From NCBI GenBank assembly GCA_949282265.1, contig CASDOZ010000006.1:1-64000 (forward strand): 64,000 bases of DNA. Direction: 5' to 3'. Under the pieces are notes generated by a model. That model was not told the origin of the DNA and ran no database searches. It saw nothing but the letters and a program-made list of their open reading frames with translations. Positions 34,311 to 42,915 of this stretch are shown here, piece after piece (position 1 is the first letter of the stretch; every line of letters starts with the position of its first letter). The DNA comes from an uncultured Bacteroidales bacterium. Lineage in GTDB: Bacteria > Bacteroidota > Bacteroidia > Bacteroidales > Paludibacteraceae. A program made the translations under genes and the position numbers.

Positions 34311-37300
34311 TTACTTTTTCCCTTCCACCCATTTGCGGGCATTGACGAAGGCTTCTATCCACGGTGTGATTTGGTCGCTGTTTTTGCGGTCGTTCGGGTA
34401 GTAACCCCATTGCCACGGGAAAATGGCGCGTTCCAGGTGCGGCATAATGGCCAGGTGGCGTCCGTCGGCGGAGCAGATGGCTGCCACGTCGTAGTCGGAG
34501 CCGTTCGGGTTGGCCGGATAGCCGGAATAGGCATATTTGGCGGCGATGTGATACGCTTTCTCATCTAATGGCAGGCTGAATTTGCCCTCGCCGTGCGCAA
34601 CCCAGATGCCGAGCCTGCTGCCGGCCAGTGAGCCGAACATGACGGAATTGTTTTCCGGGATGTCCAGACCCAGGAAAATGGATTCGAACTTGTGCGAATT
34701 GTTGTGCAGCATCCGCGGCTTGCGGTCGTGTTCGGGAGTGAGCAATCCGAGTTCCACCATAAGCTGGCAGCCGTTGCAGACGCCCAGGCTCAGCGTGTCT
34801 TCGCGGACGTAGAAGCGTTGCAGGCTCTCTTTGGCTTTCTCGTTGTAGAGGAATGCGCCTGCCCATCCCTTGGCCGAACCCAATACGTCGGAGTTGGAGA
34901 AGCCGCCGCAGAACACAATCAGGTTGATGTCGTCCAGGGTTTCGCGGCCGGTGGCCAGGTCGGTCATGTGCACGTCCTTCACGTCGAAGCCGGCCAGGTA
35001 GAGCGAGTAGGCCATTTCGCGCTCGCCGTTCGTGCCTTTTTCGCGGATAATGGCCGCACGTATGCCGCTCGGTTTGCGGTCGGGCGACAGGCCGTATTGC
35101 GACAACTTGCCGCTGAAACGGCTGTCGAACTTGAATTGCAGAGGCTGCTGCTTGTAGTTGGCGAACCGTTCGGCAGCGCATTCCTCGCCGCTTTGTTTGC
35201 GGTCGAGCAGGTAGGACGTGTGGTACCACAAATCGCGCAGCGCGTCGATGTCAAAGTCGTATTTCTGTCCTTGTTTCCTGATTTCCAGCTTGCGTGCGGC
35301 ACTTGGAACAGCAATCCGGCAGAAGCCGATGCCGGCATCATGCAGCAGCTTTTCCGTTTCCTTGGCGTTCTTCACCTGGAGCAGCACGCCCGGGTTTTCG
35401 GCAAACAGGATTTTGACAATATCGTCCTCGGCAATCTCGTCCAGACTTACCTGCAGGCCGCCTTTCGTGTTGGCGAAGCACATTTCCAGCAGGGCGGTTA
35501 TCAGGCCTCCGGCCGAAATGTCGTGCCCGGCCAGCACGTAGCCTTTCTCAACCAGTTCCTGCACGGCATTGAACGCATCGGCGAAATATTCGCTGTCCTT
35601 GACGGTGGGGCAGGTAGCACCGACCTTGCCGAGCACCTGTGCCAGCGCGCTGCCGCCCAACTGGTGGGCATCGAACGAAAAGTCAATGTAATAGACCGGC
35701 GCGTCGGTGTCGTTGCGGAGCACGGGCGACACGATTTTGCGTATGTCCGAAACTTCGCCGGCGGCGGAAATGATGACCGTTCCCGGCGCGAATACCTTGT
35801 CCTTGCCGTACTGTTGTGTCATGGAGAGGCTGTCCTTGCCGGTCGGGATGTTGATGCCTAACGAGCAGGCGAAATCGCTGCAGGCTTCCACGGCCTTGTA
35901 GAGCCGTGCATCCTCGCCGGCGTTTTTGCAGGGCCACATCCAGTTGGCTGAGAGCGACACGCTGTCGAGGCGTTTCGCCAATGGCGCGAACACCAAGTTG
36001 GTCAGGCTTTCGGCTATGGCCAGCACGGAACCCGCTGCGGGGTCTATCATGGCGGCTTGCGGCGCGTGCCCTATGGAGGTGGCAATGCCGCTTTGGCCGC
36101 GGTAGTCGAGGGCGACGGCGCCGCAATCGCTGAGCGGCAGTTGCAACTCGCCCTGGCATTGCTGGCGGGCTATCTTGCCCGTAACACTGCGGTCCACTTT
36201 GTTGGTCAGCCAGTCCTTGCAGGCGACGGCTTCCAGTTGCAGCACCTGTTCCACATAGCTTTGCAACCGTGCGGGGTCGGTCTGCACGTCGGTATAGTGT
36301 TCCTCGCGGGTCTCGTCGCGCATATAGGTTTTGGGCGCTTTGCCGAAGAAGTCTTCCAGCGCCATGTCTATGGGTTTGGTGCCGTCGTGTTTCTCGAAGG
36401 TGAACCGCATGTCGTTGGTCGTTTCGCCCACCACGTACATGGGTGAGCGTTCGCGGTCGGCAATGCGGCGGATTCTTTCAACAGCTTCTTTCCCGACGAG
36501 CAGCCCCATGCGTTCCTGGCTTTCGTTGCCGACGATTTCCTTGGCGGACAATGTCGGGTCGCCGACAGGAAGCGCGTCCACGTCGATGCGGCCGCCGGTG
36601 CTCTCAACCAGCTCCGACAGGCAGTTCAGGTGCCCGCCTGCGCCGTGGTCGTGTATGGAGACTATCGGGTTGTCGTCCGATTCGGCCAAGGTGCGTATCA
36701 CGTTGGCGGCGCGCTTCTGCATTTCGGGGTTGGCGCGCTGCACGGCGTTCAGTTCGATGCCGCTGCTGTACTGGCCGGTGTCCACGCTCGACACGGCGCC
36801 GCCGCCCATGCCGATGCGGTAGTTGTCGCCGCCGAGGATAACCACTTCCTCGCCGGGTTCAGGCGTACCTTTGAGCGCGTCGCTCTTTTTGGCGAAGCCC
36901 ACGCCGCCGGCCAGCATGATGACCTTGTCGTAGGCGAATGTCTTGCCGTTCTCGGCGTGCTCGAAGGTGAGCAGCGAGCCGCAAATGAGCGGTTGGCCGA
37001 ACTTGTTGCCAAAGTCGGACGCGCCGTTCGATGCCTTGATTAGGATTTGCTCCGGCGTCTGGTAGAGCCATTTACGGGCGGGGATGGCGTTTTCCCACGC
37101 GGCTTGCTCGGGCGTTTTGTTGCGCGGGTAGCCGGTCATGTAAACCGCCGTCCCGGCTATGGGCAGGGATGCTTTGCCGCCGCCCAGACGGTCGCGGATT
37201 TCGCCGCCGGTGCCCGTGGCCGCGCCGTTGAACGGCTCCACGGTCGTCGGGAAGTTATGCGTTTCCGCTTTCAGCGAGATGACCGACTGGATGCGTTTGG

Positions 37301-38003
37301 TCTCGAAAAAGTCGGGTTTGTCGCCGCTCTTGGGCGCGAACTGTTCTATCTCGGGGCCTTCGTTGAAAGCCACATTGTCCTTGTAGGCCGATACGAGGTC
37401 GTTCGGGTTCAGTTCCGACGTGCGTTTGATTAGCTTGAAAAGCGACAGTTCCTTTTCCTCGCCGTCGATGATGAATATGCCGTTGAAGATTTTGTGGCGG
37501 CAGTGCTCCGAATTGACCTGTGAGAAGCCAAACACTTCGCTGTCGGTGAGCTTGCGGCCGTAACGCCGGCTGACATCTTCCAGGTAGGCGATTTCATCCG
37601 CGCTGAGCGCCAGGCCTTCCTGTTCGTTGTAGGCCGCTATGTCGTCGATATACACAATCGGTTCCGGCTGCTTGGTTATGGTGAACGTGTCCTGGTCCAG
37701 CCCGTTGTAGATGCGTTGGAGCATCGGGTCTATCTCCGCCTGCGGGTTGCCGGTCGGCACGAACTCCTCAATGCGCTTGATGCCCTGTATGCCCATGTTC
37801 TGGGTTATTTCCACGGCGTTCGTGCTCCACGGCGTAATCATTTCGCGGCGCGGGCCGACAAAATAGCCGCTGAGCGCGGGAACTTCCAACTTATCGGCGT
37901 TGCCGAACAGCCAGCACAGTTTGTGAACATCAGCCGCATCGAGCGCGGCATCGGAAAGGACAGCGAGAATGCTGTTTTCGGGGTTTTTGAAAAAGGATAG
38001 CAT
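34311..38003 (-). CDS. purL: Phosphoribosylformylglycinamidine synthase, single-chain form
   Basis: 1230-aa purine enzyme converting FGAR to FGAM with glutamine and ATP. The long single polypeptide contains an N-terminal PurS-like domain, two AIRS-type halves (SVNSEHCRHKIF-type motif near residue 180; LKAETHNFPT; GTGGEIRDRLGGG; then GDSLTMTQQ-like GKDSLSMTQQYG) and a C-terminal class I glutamine amidotransferase with nucleophile GVCNGCQLM and the closing HGEGKF. Bacillus splits this into PurS, PurL and PurQ. Promoter element TACCTTTG at 38045-38052; terminator at 34254-34289. Confidence 0.96.
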   Translation of the reverse strand: MLSFFKNPENSILAVLSDAALDAADVHKLCWLFGNADKLEVPALSGYFVGPRREMITPWSTNAVEITQNMGIQGIKRIEEFVPTGNPQAEIDPMLQRIYNGLDQDTFTITKQPEPIVYIDDIAAYNEQEGLALSADEIAYLEDVSRRYGRKLTDSEVFGFSQVNSEHCRHKIFNGIFIIDGEEKELSLFKLIKRTSELNPNDLVSAYKDNVAFNEGPEIEQFAPKSGDKPDFFETKRIQSVISLKAETHNFPTTVEPFNGAATGTGGEIRDRLGGGKASLPIAGTAVYMTGYPRNKTPEQAAWENAIPARKWLYQTPEQILIKASNGASDFGNKFGQPLICGSLLTFEHAENGKTFAYDKVIMLAGGVGFAKKSDALKGTPEPGEEVVILGGDNYRIGMGGGAVSSVDTGQYSSGIELNAVQRANPEMQKRAANVIRTLAESDDNPIVSIHDHGAGGHLNCLSELVESTGGRIDVDALPVGDPTLSAKEIVGNESQERMGLLVGKEAVERIRRIADRERSPMYVVGETTNDMRFTFEKHDGTKPIDMALEDFFGKAPKTYMRDETREEHYTDVQTDPARLQSYVEQVLQLEAVACKDWLTNKVDRSVTGKIARQQCQGELQLPLSDCGAVALDYRGQSGIATSIGHAPQAAMIDPAAGSVLAIAESLTNLVFAPLAKRLDSVSLSANWMWPCKNAGEDARLYKAVEACSDFACSLGINIPTGKDSLSMTQQYGKDKVFAPGTVIISAAGEVSDIRKIVSPVLRNDTDAPVYYIDFSFDAHQLGGSALAQVLGKVGATCPTVKDSEYFADAFNAVQELVEKGYVLAGHDISAGGLITALLEMCFANTKGGLQVSLDEIAEDDIVKILFAENPGVLLQVKNAKETEKLLHDAGIGFCRIAVPSAARKLEIRKQGQKYDFDIDALRDLWYHTSYLLDRKQSGEECAAERFANYKQQPLQFKFDSRFSGKLSQYGLSPDRKPSGIRAAIIREKGTNGEREMAYSLYLAGFDVKDVHMTDLATGRETLDDINLIVFCGGFSNSDVLGSAKGWAGAFLYNEKAKESLQRFYVREDTLSLGVCNGCQLMVELGLLTPEHDRKPRMLHNNSHKFESIFLGLDIPENNSVMFGSLAGSRLGIWVAHGEGKFSLPLDEKAYHIAAKYAYSGYPANPNGSDYDVAAICSADGRHLAIMPHLERAIFPWQWGYYPNDRKNSDQITPWIEAFVNARKWVEGKK

Positions 38004-38044
38004 GTTGCAATGATTCGGTTAGGGTGTTACGAATTTATCGTTTG

Positions 38045-38052
38045 CAAAGGTA
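38045..38052 (-). promoter_or_regulatory. -7 element of purL
   Basis: The - strand reads TACCTTTG, about 42 nt before the ATG. No purine (PurR-like or riboswitch) element was recognised in the short leader. Confidence 0.55.
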
Positions 38053-38089
38053 ATGTTTTTAAGCGGATTCGGAAAACAAAAACGCATGC

Positions 38090-38800
38090 TTGTTTGTGCT
38101 GCCGTGCCGCCGTGTCCTTTTGCAATGTCGCCCTGCACCTCCACCTTGTCATTCGCTTGTGCGCCAATTGGGCTGCGGTTCGGCAACCTGTGCAAGCACT
38201 CCACGGTGTCATTCCGGCCTCCGAGCCGGAATCCTGGGCGGCATCATGCGTGGTATTGCATTGCGCTATCGCCGGAGACGCTGCACGCAACGTCTCTACA
38301 ATGCCCCCGCCTGCGCCTCGCTTCTGGTTCGCTTACGCGCCAATTGGGCGGCGGTTCGGCATTCCGTGCAAGCACCTCCTCCCGTCATTCCGGCCTCCGA
38401 GCGGGAATCCTGGGCGGCCTTATGCGGGGTATTGGGCTACCCTAATCGCCATACCGGTGTCCATCCTCGCTATCGCCTCGCAGGATGCCGGCTCGGTGGC
38501 CGGCATGACGGCGCAGAGGGGACGCGGGAGGAAAGAAAGGGCGGGAAAGGGCGTTGCGCCTTTTTGCATTGCGCCCCGCACCTCCACCTTGTCATTCGCT
38601 TGCGCGCCAATTGGGCGGCGGTTCGGCATTCCGTGCAAGCACCTCCTCCCGTCATTCCGGCCTCCGAGCCGGAATCCTGGGCGGCCTTATGCGGAGTATT
38701 GCGTTGCACTGCCGCCTCGCTATTGTCCATCCCCGCCAACGCCTCCCAACGCCTCCCAAGACCCAGTGTCGGAGCACGGGGTGACCGGCAGAGAGGAAAA
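38090..38800. repeat. Composite intergenic palindromic repeat cluster 2
   Basis: About 700 bp without a believable gene. Module A (GTCATTCCGGCCTCCGAGCC and then GGAATCCTGGGCGGC) occurs near 38210, 38384 and 38654. Module B (CGCCAATTGGGCGGCGGTTC...GTGCAAGCAC) occurs near 38151, 38327 and 38593. Module C (ATGCCGGCTCGGTGGCCGGC) is near 38474. Module D (GGAGACGCTGCACGCAACGT) is near 38274, and the CCCAGTGTCGGAGCACGGGG type near 38764. Two A-B tandems are nearly identical, which suggests local duplication. Modules C and H read as A in the opposite orientation. Confidence 0.8.
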
Positions 38801-38830
38801 CGCGGGGACAAAGGGTTGCTACACAAAAAA

Positions 38831-38852
38831 CCGCCGGAAACGTTTCCGGCGG
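38831..38852 (-). terminator. Terminator of the LRR surface protein gene
   Basis: Perfect 22-nt palindrome CCGCCGGAAAC/GTTTCCGGCGG, followed on the - strand by TTTTTTG. Confidence 0.85.
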
Positions 38853-38878
38853 GATAAGAGCCTTTGGCTTGCGGCTGT

Positions 38879-40646
38879 TTAGAACAGCACCTTGCTGCTT
38901 GCGCCTGCGCAACGCACCACATACACGCCCGCGGGCTGGCTTACGGTGGCGGCGGTGCCGCTGTACACCATGCGCCCCTGCATGTCATAGAGGCTTACGG
39001 GCAGCTGCTGCGGGTTATGCAACAGGCCGCCATACACCCGTATGCTCTCCGGCATGGACGGTGTTTGCAGGGCGTTAGCCGGCATGGCTTGCAGGTTAAA
39101 TTCTTTCCAGACTGCTGCCGCCTGGTAGTCTTCCAACGCTTCTGCGGGCACATACACGGGTATGGAGCGGCTGACGTTATAAAATGCATCCCCTCCTACC
39201 GTAGGCGGCACGGTGGCCAGTACGGTCATTTCCGCAAGTGCGGAGCAGCCGTAGAACGCATAGTGTCCAATGCTTGTCACGCTGTTGGGGATAGTCACTT
39301 GCGTGAGTGCGGAGCAGTTGTAGAACGCCAAGTCTCCAATGCTTGTTACGCCATTGCCTATGGTCACTTGCGTAAGTGCGGAGCAGTCGTAGAACGCCCC
39401 TTCTCCAATGTTTGTCACGCTGTTGCCTATGGTTACTTGCGTGAGTGCGGAGCAGTGCTGGAACGCATAGTTTCCAATGCTTGTCACGCTTTCGGGTATG
39501 GTTACTTGCGTGAGTTTGTCCATGCCGTAGCATAAATAGGCGGGGATATGTTCCACTTGGTCGCCGAATGTGAAAGTGGTGATATTGGGACTGTTATCAA
39601 AAGGACTATTACTGTAAGAAAAATCCGCACAATTAATGGCATTCCAGGTTACTTGCATGAGTGCGGAACAGTAGGAGAACGCCGAGCTTCCAATGCTTGT
39701 TACGCTCTCGGGTATGATCACTTGCATGAGTGCGGAACAGTAGGAGAACCTCGGGTATGATCACTTGCATGAGTGCGGAACAGTAGGAGAACGCCGAGCT
39801 TCCAATGCTTGTTACGCTCTCGGGTATGATCACTTGCGTGAGTGCGGAGCAGTAGGAGAACGCCGAGCTTCCAATGCTTGTCACGCTGCCCGGTATGGTT
39901 ACTTGCTTGAGTGCGGAGCAGGAAGAGAACGCATCATTTCCAATGCTTGTCACGCTGCCCGGTATGGTCACTTGCGTGAGTGCGGAGCACCAGTGGAACG
40001 CCCCGTCTGCAATAACCCTTGTGCCTGTTGCTATTTCATAACTGCCGCTTAATTCTTTTTTGGCTTTTATCAGGCAGTTGTCTATATACAACACGTTGTT
40101 TGTCCAGTTGTCGGCGTTGTTATACAAGGCCGTGCCTTCGAACGCATAGTATCCAATACTTGTCACGCCGTCGGGTATGGTTACTTGCGTGAGTGCGTAG
40201 CAGTCTTCAAACGCCCCGTATCCAATGCTTGTCACGCTACCCGGTATGGTTACTTGCGTGAGTGCGGAGCAGTAGTAGAACGCCCTTTCTCCAATGCTTG
40301 TCACGCTGTTGGGTATGGTCACTTGCGTGAGTGCGGAGCAACTTAAGAACGCCCTTTCTCCAATGCTTGTTACGCCGTCGGATATGGTCACTTGCGTGAG
40401 TGACCAGCAGTATCGGAACGCCGAGCTTCCAATGTTTGTCACGCTGTAACTTGTGCTGTTGTAATTTACGGTGGCGGGAATGTCCAGCGTGCCTGTCGGT
40501 TCGGTTTCATAGCCGGTCAGTTCCACCGTGTTTGCGGTATCGTCCGTAACCGTGTATTTCAGGTTATCGACGGTGAATGTGGTCTGCGCCCATGCGCTTA
40601 TGGTGGCTAACAGGGCAAGGGCAAAAGTAAATACATTTTTTTTCAT
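38879..40646 (-). pseudogene. BspA-like leucine-rich-repeat surface protein, frameshifted
   Basis: One gene in two frames. The 5' part (40646 to about 39750) starts with a signal peptide (MKKNVFTFALALLATISAWA) and runs through 23-residue LRR_5 units of the form SALTQVTIPxSVTSIGxxAF. At 39749/39750 a unit lacks 26 of its 69 nt, so the protein shifts frame and would end near 39633. The 3' part (from about 39727) continues more LRR units and ends at 38879 with a type IX secretion-like C-terminal domain (VSLYDMQGRMVYSG, then QPAGVYVVRCAGASSKVLF). Such proteins are surface adhesins. The break may be real, phase-variable, or an assembly slip in identical repeats. Confidence 0.85.
39215..40445 (-). 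repeat. 69-nt coding repeats (LRR_5 units)
   Basis: Near-identical 69-nt units encoding 23-residue LRRs. The unit boundaries are marked by the recurring + strand phrase CTTGCGTGAGTGCGGAGCAG. One unit at about 39721-39763 is only 43 nt long. A non-repeat insert at about 40030-40130 (YIDNCLIKAKKELSGSYEI) interrupts the array, as in other BspA proteins. Confidence 0.85.
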
Positions 40647-40790
40647 AATGTTGTAATTTTAAGTTGTTATTATTTTGTTGTTTTTGCGGCATTGCCGCCG
40701 TTTGTTTTTTTGTCCTGTTGGCAGGACGTTCCCGCTCGTCATGCGTGTTTATCCTTTCGGTTGCGGGGCGTCCTTTCCTTTTTCGTTATC

Positions 40791-40822
40791 GGAGACGCTG
40801 CGCACGCAAGGTCTTTACAATG
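40791..40822. repeat. Degenerate module D repeat overlapping a stop codon
   Basis: GGAGACGCTGCGCACGCAAG, then GTCTTTACAATGC, matches the module also found near 38274 and 42795. The stop codon (40815-40817, - strand TAA) and last codons of the neighbouring gene lie inside it. 40647-40790 holds no gene. Confidence 0.6.
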
Positions 40823-41570
40823 CGCCGTCGTCGGCCGTGTCCGCACCGGCATTGCCTGCGGCTGCCACGCCTGCGCGGTTGGCCAACACGTCCTCGTAGT
40901 GCTTGATGCGGTTGTTAATCTTGCCGAACACTTCGGCATAGGGCGCGTTGTCGTCGTTGACCACGGCCAGTGCGTTGAGCAGCTCGGCGTAGGCCGTGTT
41001 CAGGGCGTTGCGTGCGGCCTTGGACGCGCCCGTTTCGGTTATCCCGTTGGAGCGTTGCACGGTCAGCGTGGCGCATTGGTTGTTGGCCGTTTCCAGTGCC
41101 TTGAGCCACTCGTCTAATCCGAGGGCGGCCAGGTAGGCGGTGTATTTGTCCTCGCGCAGGTCCTGGATGAAGTTGGTCACCAATCCCGTTTCGTCGTCGA
41201 TGGGGCGTTCCTGTATGCCGGTGTACGCGTTCACGATGGGCATGAGCGCAGCCGCCGCCGTGCGCCGGTCGGGGTCATAGTGTCGCTCACCGTTGCGTAT
41301 GGTCTCCATGGTGCCCACGAGCAGGTTGTCGCGCTCGCGGTCGGCTTCGGCCAGCTTGGCCGTCAGCTCGGATGCCGTCACCACCACAATGGCGTCGCCG
41401 TAGGCCTCCAGGGCTGCCACGTAGGGCGTGAAACGTTTTTCACAATCCAGTGCGCCGGCACCCGCGCCGGCCTCCTCGATAAAATTCCGCACTTCGGTGC
41501 AGTAGGTCATAAACTCGTTGTTGCGCAGTTTTGCGCGCTTCGGAAAAGTTTTGATAGCGATTGTTCCCAT
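40815..41570 (-). CDS. Uncharacterised helical protein (resembles DUF6261)
   Basis: A 251-aa soluble protein without signal peptide or membrane helix, almost entirely alpha-helical by composition (AAALMPIVNAYTGIQER, LAALGLDEWLKALETAN, SKAARNALNTAYAELLNALA). The start MGTIAIKTFPKRAKLRNNEF, followed by YCTEVRNFIEEAG, resembles the Bacteroidales family I remember as DUF6261, which is of unknown function; not verified. The C-terminus is Ala/Gly-rich and its last codons fall in a dispersed repeat. Upstream lie eight 42-bp repeats and a promoter-driven short frame, so this gene could be the second gene of a unit starting near 42146. Confidence 0.6.
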   Translation of the reverse strand: MGTIAIKTFPKRAKLRNNEFMTYCTEVRNFIEEAGAGAGALDCEKRFTPYVAALEAYGDAIVVVTASELTAKLAEADRERDNLLVGTMETIRNGERHYDPDRRTAAAALMPIVNAYTGIQERPIDDETGLVTNFIQDLREDKYTAYLAALGLDEWLKALETANNQCATLTVQRSNGITETGASKAARNALNTAYAELLNALAVVNDDNAPYAEVFGKINNRIKHYEDVLANRAGVAAAGNAGADTADDGAL

Positions 41571-41605
41571 AAATTTGTTGTTTTAACGTGGTTAATATAA
41601 TAATG

Positions 41606-41947
41606 CCTTCGGCGTTTGCCGACGGCTTCTCCAAGCAGTGGTTGGTACTTTCGGCGTTTGCCGACGGCTTCTCCGGGTGGTGGTTGGCGCTTTCGGCGTT
41701 TGCCGACGGCTTCTCCGGGTGGTGGTTGGTGCTTTCGGCGTTTGCCGACGGCTTCACCAGGTGGTGGTTGGCGCTTTCGGCGTTTGCCGACGGCTTCTCC
41801 GGGTGGTGGTTGGCGCTTTCGGCGTTTGCCGACGGCTTCTCCGGGCAGTGGTTGGTGCTTTCGGCGTTTGCCGACGGCTTCTCCGGGTGGTGGTTGACGC
41901 TATCGGCGTTTGCCGACGGCTTCACCCGGTAGTGGTTGGAGCCGTCA
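41606..41947. repeat. 42-bp minisatellite, eight copies
   Basis: Eight tandem copies of a 42-bp unit beginning CGGCGTTTGCCGACGGCTTC on the + strand, spaced 42 bp (about 41610, 41653, 41695, 41737, 41779, 41821, 41863, 41905). Each contains the small palindrome CGGC-GTTT-GCCG. Copies differ at a few positions (GGGTGG, AAGCAG, CACCAGG). Read on the - strand in one frame it encodes 14-residue units KPSANAES(A/T)NHHPE without stops. There are no spacers, so it is not CRISPR. Confidence 0.85.
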
Positions 41948-42034
41948 AGTGGATTTGACAGTTCTAACGGGATGCCGGCAAGGCCGCCGACAAACGCCGG
42001 CAGTTTTATGTTTTTGTCTGTAATTAATTGATAA

Positions 42035-42133
42035 TCAAATGTTAACGGGGGGGGGGGTAAAATTAACTACACATAACGTGCGGAAGCCGTTTTGCGGTTT
42101 CTGGCAGGGGCGGTATGTGTCGTTAATCTTCAT
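42035..42133 (-). CDS. Short promoter-driven ORF interrupted at a poly-G/C tract (possible phase-variable gene)
   Basis: ATG at 42133 lies about 13 nt after a predicted transcript start. The 32-aa frame MKINDTYRPCQKPQNGF...FTPPPVNI runs into the tract of 11 C (42047-42057) and stops at TGA 42035. Hand translation shows that with one C fewer the frame stays open through 41440, including all eight 14-residue KPSANAES units, giving about 230 aa. With 12 C it meets a stop at 41924. This is the arrangement of slipped-strand phase variation, but the product matches nothing I know. Homopolymer length error is an alternative. Confidence 0.4.
   Translation of the reverse strand: MKINDTYRPCQKPQNGFRTLCVVNFTPPPVNI
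42047..42057. repeat. Homopolymer tract G11
   Basis: Eleven consecutive G on the + strand, the only long G or C tract seen in the window. It lies inside the short - strand ORF beginning at 42133. Confidence 0.9.
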
Positions 42134-42152
42134 GCTTGTTTTACATTCGCTG

Positions 42153-42182
42153 CAAATATAAGGATATTTTTTAGAAACTCAA
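42153..42182 (-). promoter_or_regulatory. Consensus promoter reading toward the poly-G tract and minisatellite
   Basis: - strand: TTG (42182-42180), exactly 19 nt, TATATTTG (42160-42153). This is one of the best matches to the Bacteroidota promoter in the window. No recognised gene begins directly after it except the ORF at 42133. Confidence 0.7.
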
Positions 42183-42850
42183 GGTTTTTGCAGGGGAATA
42201 TTTTTGTGGGGTGGACAGGAAAGTCGCTGTGTGCCGGTTTGGCGGCCGGCATGACGGCGCAGAGGGGGAACGCGCGGGGCAAAGGGTAGGGCATCGCCGG
42301 TGCATTCTTTTGCACTGTCGCCTGTTTTTTTCACGGTGTCATCCCGCACTTGATGCGGGATCCATAGGGGCGGCCTTGTGCGTTCGTTTCCGCGGCCGCT
42401 GCCGCCATTGCCCCCGCCACCGCCTCCCAGGATGCCGGCTCGGCGGCCGGCATGACGGCGGAGAAGGAACGCGCAGAGAACAAGGGGCATTGCGCCGCCG
42501 GTGCGTTCTTTTACGCTGTCGCTTGTATTATTACTGTGTCATTCCCGCCTCCGAGCGGGAATCCTGGGTGGCCTTATGCGGGGTATTGTGCTGCCGCTAA
42601 TCGCCTCGCCGGTGTTCATCCCTCGCCAACACCCCCCAGGGTTCGCTTACGCGCCAATTGGGCGGCGGTTCGGCAATTCGTGCGAGCACGGTTGCGCTCA
42701 CCTTGCACCAATTGTCCGCATCAAGTGCGGGGTGACGGCGCGCTTGCGCCGTTTGTGCTGTTCCTGCGGCCATTGCCGCGGATTGCTGCCGTTGGAGACG
42801 TTGTGCACAACGTCTCTACAATGCCTCGCCTGCGCCTCCCGCACAAAAAA
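42183..42850. repeat. Composite intergenic palindromic repeat cluster 3
   Basis: No gene seen. Module C near 42228 and 42425; A-type hairpins near 42340 (GTCATCCCGCACTTGATGCG, then GGATCC) and 42538; module B near 42645, with the same TTGCGCTCACCTTGCACCAA tail as cluster 1; and module D at 42795-42816 as a perfect 22-nt palindrome GAGACGTTGTG/CACAACGTCTC. The same modules make up clusters 1 and 2, in a different order. Confidence 0.8.
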
Positions 42851-42852
42851 CA

Positions 42853-42889
42853 TCCCTCGCCGCAGGGAAATGTTCCTTGCGGCGAGGGA
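42853..42889 (-). terminator. Terminator of the GLUG-motif protein gene
   Basis: TCCCTCGCCGCA (42853-42864) and TGCGGCGAGGGA (42878-42889) pair perfectly over 12 bp. The - strand continues TGTTTTTTG. Confidence 0.85.
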
Positions 42890-42915
42890 CTGTTATGAAA
42901 AAGGTTGCCTGTGCG

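Noticed and set aside
38010-38920. Several overlapping frames of 70-290 codons on both strands
   Set aside because: They run through palindromic repeat modules and give related, low-complexity translations in all frames; no start context or promoter.
39215-40445. CRISPR-like regular repeats
   Set aside because: Units are contiguous and encode 23-residue LRRs with no spacers; no cas genes.
41588-41932. + strand repeat protein (SAFADGFSGWWLAL units)
   Set aside because: No promoter or plausible start on this strand, and nothing downstream; the - strand has a consensus promoter.
41606-41947. CRISPR array
   Set aside because: 42-bp units are head-to-tail without unique spacers.
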